This document shows positions 9,871-20,118 of a stretch of DNA of 24,027 nucleotides, piece after piece. The number at the start of each line of letters is the position of its first letter. The stretch's first letter is position 1. Below the pieces are notes generated by a model, which made no database searches, had not been told where the DNA came from, and was given only the letters and a program-made list of their open reading frames with translations. A program made the translations under genes and the position numbers. Source of the stretch: Saccoglossus kowalevskii (lineage: Eukaryota > Hemichordata > Enteropneusta > Harrimaniidae); NCBI RefSeq assembly GCF_000003605.2, contig NW_003116948.1:188119-212145 (forward strand). Reading direction: 5' to 3'.

Positions 9871-10704
9871 TTAGTGTATATATTTTTCATCCAATGAAGC
9901 GCGTGTGTAAACAACTTCCTAGCGTTTGTTGCCTATAGATTTTCTCATAGTCAGTTCAATTGAACTTTTCGTAAAGATCCTTGCATTTTACTTGAGGTTA
10001 TATCGACCCACTCATTGATTATAAGGAACGATCCCCCTGAAGTAAGCACGAATTATTTGAATACAACCACAGTCGTCGTGATTAACACTATAGTTGTGAT
10101 CGGAAACAATTACGAACACCTGGAGAACTTAACACCGTCGCGCTGATTTGGTGGCTGGCTGGCTGCGAAGTCATGTATTGTATGCATAGTAGGTTTGGCG
10201 GAAATGCGTTTTTTGTTGAAAAAGTTAATGTCATTTAAAAACAAGTTCATTATATTATAATTGAAGTTGAACTGAAATTACAAGAATTGTAAAACCGCCA
10301 TTGTCTTTTCTTCTTATCAGTTTTTATATCTTCATTTTGTTGAATAATTAATTTTTGTGTACTTGCGCGTCTGGTTTGAAGAGGACTTTTGCATTAAACT
10401 ATGGCCCAATGTACTCGCTCAAGGATTACGGTAAAAAAGAAGGAATTCTTTGTTTCTTGCACAAACAACAAAAGCATGTTATGCAAATTACCCATCTATT
10501 AATCAAATACTCAATACATTAAACCATTAACACCTACGTAATCTCATTAAACTTTTATTAAGCAAAAAAAAAATAATAACACAGACTACATAAATGTTTT
10601 TATTTAAAAAAAAGAAAAAAAGATGACACCTTTCATAGACTCCAAGTAGATGCAACTAGTAACGATTGAAAAATGAAATAAGAAACAGGGCTTCTCTGTA
10701 ACAT
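9871..10704. other. non-coding segment
   Basis: No gene is seen. It contains TGTAAACAA (FOX-like) near 9906, a short GGCTGGCTGGCT run near 10152, and an octamer-type ATGCAAAT at 10481-10488 directly followed by TAC/TTA-rich sequence. Confidence 0.5.
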
Positions 10705-10797
10705 CTTAAAGAGCGGTGGTTGTGTAAACAAACAATGTAATTTACATGCATTGCCTACTTCGCTTTGAACAGGGTGCGACGACCACTGCCCTTTAAG
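10705..10797. mobile_element. 93-bp inverted-repeat element bounded by TTAA (MITE candidate)
   Basis: The left end CTTAAAGAGCGGTGGTTG (10705-10722) matches the reverse complement of the right end CGACCACTGCCCTTTAAG (10780-10797) at 15 of 18 positions. TTAA lies at both boundaries (10706-10709 and 10793-10796), as expected for the target-site duplication of piggyBac-type elements, leaving 13-bp terminal inverted repeats AGRGCRGTGGTYG. The interior holds a FOX-type TGTAAACAAACA and a TGTAATTTACA palindrome and has no coding capacity. A small non-autonomous DNA transposon is the simplest reading; a palindromic regulatory element is the alternative. Confidence 0.45.
10722..10739 (+). promoter_or_regulatory. 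tandem forkhead-type motif, shared 18-mer copy 1
   Basis: GTGTAAACAAACAATGTA contains GTAAACA and an overlapping AAACAAACA, forkhead-factor core motifs. The same 18 bases recur exactly at 17647-17664, and after both copies the sequence continues with weak similarity (TTTAC, CATG, TGCA). Confidence 0.35.
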
Positions 10798-12088
10798 TCA
10801 GAATAACAAATGCATGCAAGTTGACTATTGGATAAAAGTGCCTCATTCGTCACACACAGTACATTTAAATATTGTGTAAACGTTTTTTTTTATACAATTT
10901 GGACACAACACATAACAATTGAATACACTGCAGTGTGGGAACTTTGACGCTAATCAAGCTATAGTCAATCATGTGCTATTGGAAATCAATATCGATTATC
11001 ACTCTTCGTTTAAAACGTCTTGTTTTGTTTTCAAACCGAAAATGACAATGGTCACATGGTTATTATATCTGGCAACTGACACAAATTCTCCCCGACCTTT
11101 ACATAAGTGAACTTATAGAGGTATATTTAACGCATTGGACACCACACAAATGTTACCCTGTGAGTTCTAAGTTGAGAAACACACAGCCCTGTGGCACAGG
11201 TGTTAAATATTTAATAACTTTTCTAAAAAAAAATACGACGACGACGACAACAAAAAACAATATATTGATGAATAATAGCAGATGGTGAAAACAATACAGT
11301 AAACCTGAGTCCTCGCCACCTCCTACCCTTGCTGATTGCAATTTCATTATCAGCACATAGGTTTATGACAAATATCCACAATAACTGAGCCTGTCAATAA
11401 AACATGGTGGTGCACCACTATGATAAACAAGATTCAATATGTATAGATTTACAACTAATAATACAGACCCAGCAAGGATTGATGAATAATCAGTTGTTTG
11501 CTAGAGAAGTACACGATAACTGTGATTCAGTCATTAATCATAAAAAAAACAAAAAAACAAGACAGGTGATGTCATATCAGTGTCGCTATAATATGGATTT
11601 GTCATGCATAACACTTATGTTTGCGTGGAAATTCAATACAAAAGATTTCCTTTCACAATTAATCTAGTATTTTTATGAATTATTTTTTTTCAAGTTCAAG
11701 TAAAGGTTAACTTTCGGCAAGTAGAGATATTTAGCAACTGTTACAAACGTATCACGAATGACGCAGAAACGCGACAACCGCCAAGATGTGACAAGCAGAC
11801 TGAGTAATGAAGAGCAAAATGAGAAATCGATTACGTCCAATAAAAAATGATTATAATTCAGCGCATGTGAGCAAAGGAAAGCATTCGTTCCAACAGATTG
11901 GTTGTACAACACATTACCCATAATGCTTTGTTTTAATGGACTAAAGTCTTGTAGCCGTAATAATGAGCGGCCTTCATAGGCAAATCGGTGGCGAAATTGA
12001 CACAAAGTCAAAACCGATGACTGGCTAATATAACAGCAACTAGCTATTAAAAAGTCCACAAGCAACATAACCCACATGGCAATTCGAA
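10798..12088. other. non-coding segment, no gene recognised
   Basis: AT-rich. It contains copy B of the 27-bp repeat (11110), a (CGA)n run near 11237, a TGATGTCA at 11567-11574, and CCCATAATGC at 11917-11926, which resembles a ZNF143/SBF core. The frame at 11673-12077 on the minus strand (134 codons) is the longest in the window, but it is leucine/phenylalanine-rich in the way AT-rich chance frames are and has no recognisable domain. Confidence 0.55.
11110..11136 (+). repeat. 27-bp exact direct repeat, copy B
   Basis: Identical to 9673-9699 and in the same orientation, 1437 bp downstream. The 93-bp inverted-repeat element lies between the two copies. No longer shared flanks are visible. Confidence 0.85.
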
Positions 12089-12225
12089 GGAAGCGCTTCC
12101 CCTCGCTACCGACACTCTAATAGAGAGACAAGATGAAACGACATTAATCGCAGTGGGCTGGTCGTTATCTGCTATAAAAGTCACCTATAATTACTTTATG
12201 CGTCATTACCCCGATAGTATAAAAG
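12089..12225 (+). promoter_or_regulatory. weak promoter-like region with palindrome and two TATAAAAG boxes
   Basis: A perfect 12-bp palindrome GGAAGCGCTTCC (12089-12100) is followed by ATTAATC and TTATC motifs and then two canonical TATAAAAG boxes at 12173-12180 and 12218-12225, 45 bp apart. No downstream gene is recognised. TATA-like strings are common in AT-rich DNA, so support is limited. Confidence 0.2.
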
Positions 12226-13618
12226 AACAACTGTCATGATCAAAAGAACAAATTAGAATCTTCAAAAATGTCATTTTGAAATGAGCACAAAACTCACTTG
12301 AAATATACAAGGGCAGTGTAATTTTCTTGAGGGAATGTAAACAAAAATTGATTTTTTTTTTAAATATATTTGATACAAAATGAGTCTCGGTCCCCAAAGG
12401 AGTGCGACTGGTACAATTAAATTACAAAGTAAGAATTAAATTAACCGTGACTTAAAGAGACCATACCATTAACAAATAACAAGGTCAAAGATCAATTTAC
12501 ATTATAAAAAACAAAAGAACATCTAAATAAGAAGAAACAAAGAAAGAGAGAACATAAAACAGAAATAAGATGTTTCTAAAATTACTAATTCCTATTTTTT
12601 TTTTTTCATTTTCAGAAAGTTTATTCTTATAAAACAGACAGCTGATCAGATTTACTGTCTCACTGATGTACTTGACTTTGACGTTGATGATGTCACCATT
12701 CATCGCTATGGCAATCTTCAGCCAACAAAAATGGACAGATGCGTTAATTACTGAAGTTCAATTGTAGATGAAATTGAATCTGTAATGAAATAATACCAGG
12801 AAAGAAGATTATTCTTTAAATGTTATAATTATATTAGTGAATCGTCGTTGAAGGAAGGAGTCACTTCCTGTCATGACGAAGAATGTTTGGTAATCCTTTA
12901 ACGCACAAGAACAGCATAATCTTATGATATCTGGCCCTAGCAACGTTACAAATTAGTGTCATAATCATTAAAACGGCTGCTGCAGATGGAATGAAACCAC
13001 CCAACTTTCTGTGTACATTTTTTGTAGTAAGTTTGTTTGTTTTTTTCATTCTAATCACGTTTGCAACAGCTTTTCCTGGCACACCTAAGATACAAATAAA
13101 TAGCTTTCCTTGTACATGAGAAGTCTTTTTTTTTTTTTTATTAAGTTTACAGATATTGATTCATTTATTATGCAAGCCAGTACCCAACCAACGATATGTA
13201 ATTTACATAACGGTTACTTCAAACTTCGCACACTGTTGAACTTCTTGGGGGACCAGATGTGTATCGCATGAAATAATCATCATCACACAGTAATAGAATA
13301 GTTGAATAACTATTGAGCAGTGTTATAAGAAAGTCCCTGTCCCTCCAACCCCTTACACTTGTAGTTTGAATCATAAAATTGTTGTTTGGTACAAGCGTGA
13401 TAAATTTATAAATTACGTTGAAATGAACCAAGAATGTCAACATTGAGTTGTTGATTTCAAAAGTACATGATTCAGACATGTTGACTTTTCTCACCTATGT
13501 TTCACCTTTCTTTTTTCAAAAATTATGAATAAAAAATGACCAATTTTGTCCATTTTGTTCACAAATTATGAACAAACTTGAGAAAAATAAAATATATTTG
13601 CATTGACACTGAGTTAGC
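12226..13618. other. non-coding segment, no gene recognised
   Basis: Strongly AT-rich with several A and T runs. It contains a DR1-like AGGTCA-A-AGATCA at 12482-12494 and a TGATGTCA at 12688-12695. The minus-strand frame 12861-13082 follows a TATCTTAG acceptor-like sequence but is not recognisable as a protein and is not called. Confidence 0.55.
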
Positions 13619-13672
13619 TGTTGGAGGGGTAAGGTGGGGGTCTGGTGTTGGAGGGGTGAGGTGGGGGTCTGG
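13619..13672. repeat. two-copy 27-bp G-rich minisatellite
   Basis: The unit at 13619-13645 is repeated at 13646-13672 with one base difference. Each unit carries GGAGGGG and GGTGGGGG, so the plus strand has several G runs and could form a G-quadruplex. The minus-strand frame reads it as a 9-residue proline/threonine/glutamine repeat, which I treat as a by-product. Confidence 0.9.
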
Positions 13673-14258
13673 TGATGAATCAAAACATATTGGTTCTGCA
13701 TAACCAATATTAAAGCTAATTCAATAACAGCACAATATCAACCCACTAATCCTTTTCATCGCTTAATTCCATATTCAAAAATACGATATTTTAAAATTTT
13801 TGGATGGTTAATAATAATGAGAAATAAAATGGCATTTTTACATTAACAATAACTTTATCTATATAATTCACATTGATACCAAAACAGAGATGAAAAAGAT
13901 AGGTTTGGAAGCAACAGAAAGTTGATTTGCAGCGGAAATTGCCAAAGACATCTGTTCCACTGACTCAATCTCCGTTTCTCGTCTTTTCCATGGATACATT
14001 ATCAGGGAACCAATCAGTAGTAGTACACTGGAATATTAATCAATACTGACAAAATCTCTCACATATAGATTTCTTTTAACGAAAAAAAAAATATTTTATT
14101 GTCTCGTAAGACCATTGTCAATGCAAACTTTATACAGTAGTGTAAATAAAAAAAAACAAAAAAAACTGCATTTGACAGATTATCTATTGCTCTATTTATT
14201 TGTGAAGTTGAAAGGAAAGTTCCTTTTAATGGCGATATCTCAATATTCCATATTTCTC
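13673..14258. other. non-coding segment
   Basis: AT-rich, with a CTAATCC (Otx/Pitx-type) motif near 13747. Nothing else stands out. Confidence 0.5.
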
Positions 14259-14280
14259 AAAAAAAAAAAAAAAAAAAAAA
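14259..14280. repeat. poly(A) tract, 22 bases
   Basis: An uninterrupted A run. It could be an old retroposon tail, but no recognisable element precedes it. Confidence 0.85.
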
Positions 14281-16119
14281 TTGGCTTGTGGCAATACAAA
14301 ACTCTGCTTGCCGACTGATTAAAAATTGGCAGTCAATCATTTGGGATATATTATTGAGTTGATACTCTTAAAATAAACATTGATTATGTAATTTTCTGTT
14401 ACAATCAATCCCAATGGTTGTAAAATTAATTTGGTTGAAGAACAACCCAATCAGAAACACTGTTATATCAGCTCTGTTTGTTTTACCATGTGTGAATTTC
14501 TAGTCACTCATAGTAGCATCAGTGTAAATGCGTACAATAACCTTTGATGAGAGACTCCAGTTTTATAATTAGTAGTTACAACTAGCATCAGCTCAGCTAA
14601 AAAAAAAACTTTCATTTTAGAGTGATCCTTGGTTTATATAGCAGTCACAGGAAATAATCACGATGAATCATAAAAAACAGTGAACCTTACACGAAATGAG
14701 AGGAAAAACAATCAATAAAAGTCAGTGAGAAGTACAGGAAGTCGGTGTGCGAGTAATCGGTGCGATGCCTAAAAAGGGATGCATTTCCTCGCACAGCGCA
14801 AGGATCAGAAGTTTTGAGTTGATTTCCTAACATGAGCATCGCATGTCAGATTTCATGCTCAATAGAACAATTTTGTGTTCATTTTGCAGAAATCAACAGC
14901 ATCGGTATGATTCATATTGCCGATGCAAACGCTCCTATCTGTCATGTTGATGTTTCTGCCATGTGGACTTTTACACCGTGGAACCAGTGCTATCTATCCC
15001 TCTGGAATTGCACTTTTATCTGCTAGCTGAGTCCCAAAGGAGTTTGTACAAAGATGCTGTTATTTCCACTCGCCCCACCGGAATAGCATTGGGCAATTCA
15101 TGGCATTTCGGCCCCTGTCAGAATGAGGTTCTGCCACCTGGGGGACTAAAATCCTTTTCAATATTTTATTTTTTTGAATATAGGACAACGATGCTCTGTG
15201 ACATTGGCAAACACCCTCAAGGAGAAGGGGGAGGAAAGAAACGAGGGAATTAACAGTTTTGAGGCAAAAAACCTTGAAAATATACCTGGGAAGGAAAATC
15301 AATGTAAGCATCAGGGAAGTGAGGTGTGAAAATTACACACTGTTTCCTGGTGAATTGCTCAGACTTGTGTTGACCTATGAACCCAAGTCACATGATTTTG
15401 ATGGAAGTATCACTTTAAATTTTACCATCAATAAAAAAAAAAATATATGGCTTTTTAGCAACGACACCAGCCATAGCGTAGCATAGTCTAGTACCAGCAT
15501 TGATTGTACAACGACAGGCCATTGTTTCAGATGCGCGTGTACTGCAAACAATTATGGAGAGTGAGCAGGGTGGATTATACAAGGATGAGATGGTCAGCAC
15601 AAAGGGAGATGGAACAATGATACAGCATGTACTACAGAGATACATATGGCTGAAAAAGGATACAAGTTAGCACACATCATAGATAAATGTTTGTAATACA
15701 CTCTGTACAGAAATACTCTCCAAACCCACCCGCGCACACACACACACACATTTATAAGGATATTTCTAAACTATTCGATGATTTTTAATGAATAAAGCAG
15801 ACATTGAAGTACTGAAATCAATCCTACCACAATGAGGGACAATTAATTGTAAAGTAACACTCTAGACAAAAAAATCTTTTCTTTGAGGTTAACAGTTGCC
15901 TGCTCATGTCTCTCAATTCGACAGTGACCTTTCAAAGTTGTAAACAAACAAGAATTTTTTTTATGGAAAATTTTGATCCAGGAAGACCTGGTGGACAATA
16001 GGAATTTACGTGGGACAAACTTATTACAGAAAAAAAATACATGAAAAAATATTGCACAAATATTGAAAATTGAAAGGGTTTATTATATATGGGTTATTAT
16101 ATGGGAGAGAAAGATGCAG
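14281..16119. other. non-coding segment, no gene recognised
   Basis: Includes a stretch of more balanced composition at 14830-15250, where two overlapping plus-strand frames (14832-15026 and 14963-15253) occur behind a TTTTGCAG acceptor-like sequence at about 14880-14888. Neither translation is recognisable and both end quickly. A (CA)n run lies at 15734-15750. Confidence 0.5.
15734..15750. repeat. short (CA)n microsatellite
   Basis: About eight CA units read directly, preceded by CGCG. Confidence 0.85.

Positions 16120-16146
<27 letters not shown>
16120..16146. repeat. poly(T) tract, 27 bases
   Basis: The longest homopolymer in the window. On the minus strand it is a poly-A run, but the flanking sequence shows no recognisable retroposon. 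Confidence 0.9.
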
Positions 16147-16152
<6 letters not shown>

Positions 16153-17646
16153 TTGAATATTTGCCATTAAAAAAATACGTCCTGCACACTAAACAGCGCA
16201 TTTCAGAAGTAGTTTTTATGCAATTATCGTAAGATCTTATTTTCAGAATTTTTTTTTTTACCAAAATTTTTTAGTACGAAAATAAAATTGTATGTATTAA
16301 TATAAAAAAGAATTAATGTGAGGTACAAACGTGAATAAAGAAACAAACAACAAAATTTGAAGAAAGGAAAATCCTTTGATTAGCTTGATATTCTGAAGTG
16401 CTCTTGTGATACAAAACACCTTGTACTTCATGTAATGTTTGTTGTGCCAATTTTGAATGAACACTTTTCAATACACTTGGGTTCCGATGACAAATGTGAT
16501 TGTACACTGGTAAAGAAATGCCCTTTAAGGAGGGACCACAAGCATCACATAGTGCGATAAGAGAATAACTGCAAGAGAGTATTTCTCTGTGTGTGTGGAT
16601 CCATGCTGTTTCCACCGCAGATGTTTGCTTTGTTTTCTGACAACACCCTACTTCTGTCCTATAACTTCGGAAAATTGATTTTACCACTTTTTTTTTTTTT
16701 TAGGCTATTCAACGTTATGCAAAAAGACTGGTATTGCGTTTTTACTTGATGTGTTGGCACGGCGACGAGGATGCGGCGAAAATTAAATGATACGATAGAG
16801 AGAAGAAGGGATTACAGAATTATGGTTAACAGTTCTAAAATAAAGTTTTATTGTTTCGGCGGGGAACTTTTATGCTTTTATTGTTTGCAACATGCAAGGT
16901 AAATCACTCACCGTGGAGCGGTTTTAATCTTACGGAACTGAAATACATATATCATTGCGGAGGAACAGACGTTGAGAATATATCGCAGAATGATGGGAGA
17001 GGGAGAAAAGTATGGGGGGGGGGGGGTAGAAGGCTTAATGAGAGAAGAAATAATGCAGGAATATATATTTTCTGTTTTTTAAACAAATCAGAAAATGAAT
17101 AATTCAACATGGAGATTTCAGCCAATATTTAAAATCGAATAATTTATGGAAATTTGTGGAAAGTCCCTTGTGTAGATGTGGCAAGAAATCTATATTAAAA
17201 ATATTCACATATTTATAACAGTATGAAAATACTCAACATAAATCATAACGGGGAAAAAATGAATTTAATTTTACGCACTCGCACAGACGCGCAGTTGAGA
17301 AAGCGGGATGATTTAAGACGCAAGTGAAGCATTCTTCAAAACATTTTCATTTTATTTCTATTTTCCCTACAGTGAGACGAAAAAATCTAATAATCTCCCT
17401 TTCTTGACTCGTAACATACCATCAGGCTTCCCTTCTCATGGGTGACTCATATTTTACAAGATTGTATTAATTTAAATACAACATAAATACAGTTCCTAAG
17501 TGCATAGTAACTGTGAGTAAGCCGGAGCATTTGCAAATAAATTTACGACGTATATCTGTACGTATAATTAGGACCCGCGTTAACCGTCACTCTGCATACT
17601 GGTTATTAAAACGCAACAGTCGCCGCTGAGCACGTGTTCGAATTTA
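16147..17646. other. non-coding segment, no gene recognised
   Basis: The minus-strand frame 16313-16687 (124 codons) is less compositionally biased than most here but has no recognisable domain or clear splice boundaries, so it is not called. A 13-G run lies at 17014-17026 and a CACGTG E-box at 17631-17636. Confidence 0.5.
17014..17026. repeat. poly(G) tract, 13 bases
   Basis: An uninterrupted G run within purine-rich DNA. Likely to be unstable in length and prone to sequencing error. Confidence 0.85.
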
Positions 17647-17664
17647 GTGTAAACAAACAATGTA
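17647..17664 (+). promoter_or_regulatory. tandem forkhead-type motif, shared 18-mer copy 2
   Basis: An exact second copy of the 18-base GTGTAAACAAACAATGTA found inside the inverted-repeat element at 10722-10739. An E-box CACGTG (17631) lies just upstream and a GGCCATGGCC palindrome is close downstream, so this copy sits in a motif-dense setting. Confidence 0.35.
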
Positions 17665-18149
17665 TTTTACTGACATGATGCAGGGCCATGGCCGTGATGT
17701 TTTAATTGAGGGGCCGTCATTTGCGAGGATAAGTCTGTGCTCCCTTTGGTGATAAACAAACTGAGACGTATTTTTCAATACCTCTAAACCTTTTATACTG
17801 GGGACTCATTTCTGAAAATAAAAATAAAACTAGCATAACCGCTAGTTTCACTCTTTGAGGAGAAATCCCCCCCCCCACTCCAAATAAGAAGCATAAAAAA
17901 ACAGTTTCGATTTTATTAGGGAATATAGTTTGATTACAGAATTTAACGCATGAAGAACACCACCTAGTGATCATGCTTGATATGGGACACAGAACGCAAC
18001 AGCTTTTAGCGTGAATTCCTACGGGACACGACAGTAATGGTATTGAGATTTGATAGGAGGATTTACCGGTCTAAACTAAAACTCCTAAATTACTGATATG
18101 AAAAAAATGACATCGATTCGTCATGATTGGGTCGTAATCAAATTGGCTT
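17665..18149. other. non-coding segment
   Basis: No gene is seen. A 10-C run lies at 17867-17876. The minus-strand frame 17717-17974 crosses that run, which codes for glycines, and is taken as chance. Confidence 0.5.
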
Positions 18150-18620
18150 TACTCTCAGACGCACTATAATTAGACAGGATTAGAAGCAACAGCCACTTGG
18201 ATTAGTCGAATCACACGTCACCCCTTACACCTCCCCCTGGATTTGCATGACTAATTTAATAAATGGAGACTACTTGCCAAAACTGTTGTCAATTTCGAAT
18301 AGGAAATGAATAATTGTTTATTTTATTTTTAACTGTCAATAAATGGCTTACAATTTGAGTAATTGATTCCAATCGCAAATCTCACATCAGCGTGCATTTG
18401 GATGTCAACTGACTGTTGTTATCTCCAGTCAAACCAGCCAATCAGCTTAATGAAATTTTAACCCAATCATACAAACAAAACACTGCAAGCACATTATGGT
18501 GATGTACCCTACACTAATTAGGAAAGGCCGAGAGAAAAGGAAATCCTTCCACATTTACACTTGCACTTGGTCCAGTAATCAATGTCAATTTCCCGAAGGG
18601 GCTGAAAAATAAGTGGTGTA
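18150..18620. promoter_or_regulatory. candidate enhancer / conserved non-coding block with homeodomain, Otx-type and octamer motifs
   Basis: Motifs read directly include TAATTAG near 18168, two GGATTAG sites (18177-18183 and 18199-18205, Otx/Pitx-type), an exact POU octamer ATTTGCAT (18241-18248) followed by CTAATTTAATAAATGG, CTGTCAATAAATGG at 18333 (MEIS/PREP plus HOX/PBX-like), GCCAATCAGC near 18438 and CTAATTAGG near 18515. Homopolymers are few compared with flanking DNA and no frame stays open. Motif density and composition resemble developmental enhancers, but conservation has not been tested. Confidence 0.4.
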
Positions 18621-19299
18621 AAATTTAGTGTCTTCTCAATTTGTGTGCATCCTACGGGGATTTCCCCTTCTTCTCACAGTAAACTATTCTTTTATTAATT
18701 AATAATGAGAATCCAGTGAATAATCTTTGAATTGCATGCCAACAAAAAATTATAAATAAAAAAAAAAAAAAATCAAAATTTCACACAATTGATTCTTTTA
18801 TATCGACAATTTTCATTTGATTCAAGCCCTAACAATCTCTTCTCCCACCACTATAATTTACTAACTAAGTGGACTACTTGCGAAATTTACAAAATTGTTA
18901 CAAAAAAATACAAACTGATTTTGATTGGCATAAAGAGAAAACATTTGCATAGGTCACAGTACAAATCAGTAGGGCGGTATATGCGAGAATAGACGCATAG
19001 AAAATCACTCTCGTATAGTACACATACAAAGCTTACAAAGCTAACAAATCTAACATTCTTAAAAATCATGATCCACTTACGCGATATCCTGAGGGTCAAA
19101 GGTTAAGCTAGATTTGGCATACTTTGACAGAAGGTGGAGTGAGTTAGACCTCAATGAAAAATTCAGTTTAGCGCTAGTTTGATTTAGAAATTTTGATTTA
19201 ACCCTCATCCCCTCTCCCCTAAATAAACATCCTCAACTGTTCCTCTCGCTACAATAACGCAGCACATTCCTAGACAGTACGTCATGCACAAGAACGGCT
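18621..19299. other. non-coding segment
   Basis: Contains a 15-A run at 18758-18772, a second octamer ATTTGCAT at 18943-18950 and a near-perfect DR1 nuclear-receptor site GGGTCA-A-AGGTTA at 19093-19105. No gene is seen. Confidence 0.5.
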
Positions 19300-19560
19300 C
19301 GTATCATCAAAGTTGAACATGTTTATTTCATAAATATAATCAAACGAGAACAGTTGATCAAAGTGGTCCATTGGCCTGCAGATCGCTTCTATGTCAGGAA
19401 GCGCGATAGAAAAGGATAAGCTGAAAGAGGAGTACACTTATTATTTTAGTCAGCTGAAAGAGACAACAGCTGTCAATCACTGGCTCGGGGCACTCACTGT
19501 ACGATAGATGGATAATTTCGCAAGGAAACAATTATACCGCATTAGTCGTTATAAGACACA
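19300..19560. promoter_or_regulatory. candidate enhancer with TCF, E-box and PBX-PREP motifs
   Basis: Two TCF/LEF-type sites, ATCAAAG (19306-19312) and TGATCAAAG (19355-19363), flank TTTATTTCATAAATATA. Two CAGCTG E-boxes lie 16 bp apart (19451-19456 and 19467-19472). The second overlaps CTGTCAATCA (19470-19479), the exact reverse complement of the PBX-PREP/MEIS composite TGATTGACAG. Such close overlap is typical of compact developmental enhancers. The target gene is unknown and outside the window unless the exon candidate at 19918 is real. Confidence 0.4.
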
Positions 19561-19917
19561 TGGGATATTGAAAATATTAAATTTGTTTCTGCTGAAATCG
19601 GGTGAAAAATAATCTATGAAATGTACGTTAGGTAGCTGATGAAAAGCTAAAAGCCAAAACGTAGGAAAGACACTGTTGCCAGTAAACGGTAAATAATCAG
19701 AGTGGTTAGTAAGTAGGAAAATAAATTTGAAAAAAGAAAAGATACTCTATAGCACAATAACACCTGCACTCAAAACCGAACTAGGTAATTTGTTTTTCTG
19801 AGATTCTGAAACGTAAGCAAACTTTGAACTCAATTTATGCTTTCTACAACTAAACACGTGAAGCTTTTTTTTTTTTCTTGACGACTTAAGTGTGAATTAC
19901 ACGCTAATTTTCTAACG
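19561..19917. other. non-coding segment
   Basis: AT-rich, nothing distinctive apart from a CACGTG at 19855-19860 and a T run near 19866. Confidence 0.5.
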
Positions 19918-20097
19918 ATGGACGGCTTCCCCTCCTCGGCAAGAGCAGGTGCAACTAGAGTTGACATAATGAGTCACGAGAGTAGCGAGCAACATGTCCA
20001 CAGTAATTCCTGGATGAATCAAATGTTTCCATTTAGTGCGCTTTCAGGGACTGCCAACAATGGCAGCAATCTACGCCACGATATGACATGCCGGAAT
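19918..20097 (+). CDS. weak candidate first coding exon, function unknown
   Basis: The start codon has a good Kozak context (A at -3, G at +4: AACGATGG). The frame begins MDGFPSSARAG and is rich in Ser, Asn, His and Met, with a low-complexity character often seen in N-terminal regions of transcription factors. A GTACGT splice-donor-like hexamer at 20098 would give exactly 60 codons ending in phase 0; read through, the frame stops at 20118. Composition is visibly more GC-balanced than the flanks. Against it: no recognisable domain, no downstream exon found, and an AP-1 site TGAGTCA (19970-19976) within it suggests the sequence could instead be regulatory. I do not recognise the protein. Confidence 0.18.
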
Positions 20098-20118
20098 GTA
20101 CGTTTACATTGCAGATAA

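Noticed and set aside
11154-11176. TACCCTGTGAG, sharing the first eight bases of miR-10
   Set aside because: The remaining bases diverge and no precursor-length hairpin pairs with it. Similar 8-10 base matches to miR-1 (8667), miR-34 (21131), miR-210 (4282) and miR-8 (365) were rejected for the same reason.
11673-12077. Longest frame, 134 codons on the minus strand
   Set aside because: Leucine, serine and phenylalanine content is as expected for chance AT-rich frames; no domain, no splice boundary and no homologue that I recognise.
12431-12452. TTAAAGAGACCATACC, resembling a TTAA-type MITE end
   Set aside because: No reverse-complement partner was found nearby, so no element can be delimited.
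12861-13082. Minus-strand frame following an acceptor-like TATCTTAG, with a hydrophobic stretch
   Set aside because: The protein is not recognisable, there is no convincing donor at the other end, and it starts from a non-ATG codon.
16313-16687. Minus-strand frame of 124 codons with several Cys and His
   Set aside because: Cys and His are not spaced as in a zinc finger (no CxxC...HxxxH), and no other support for an exon was found.
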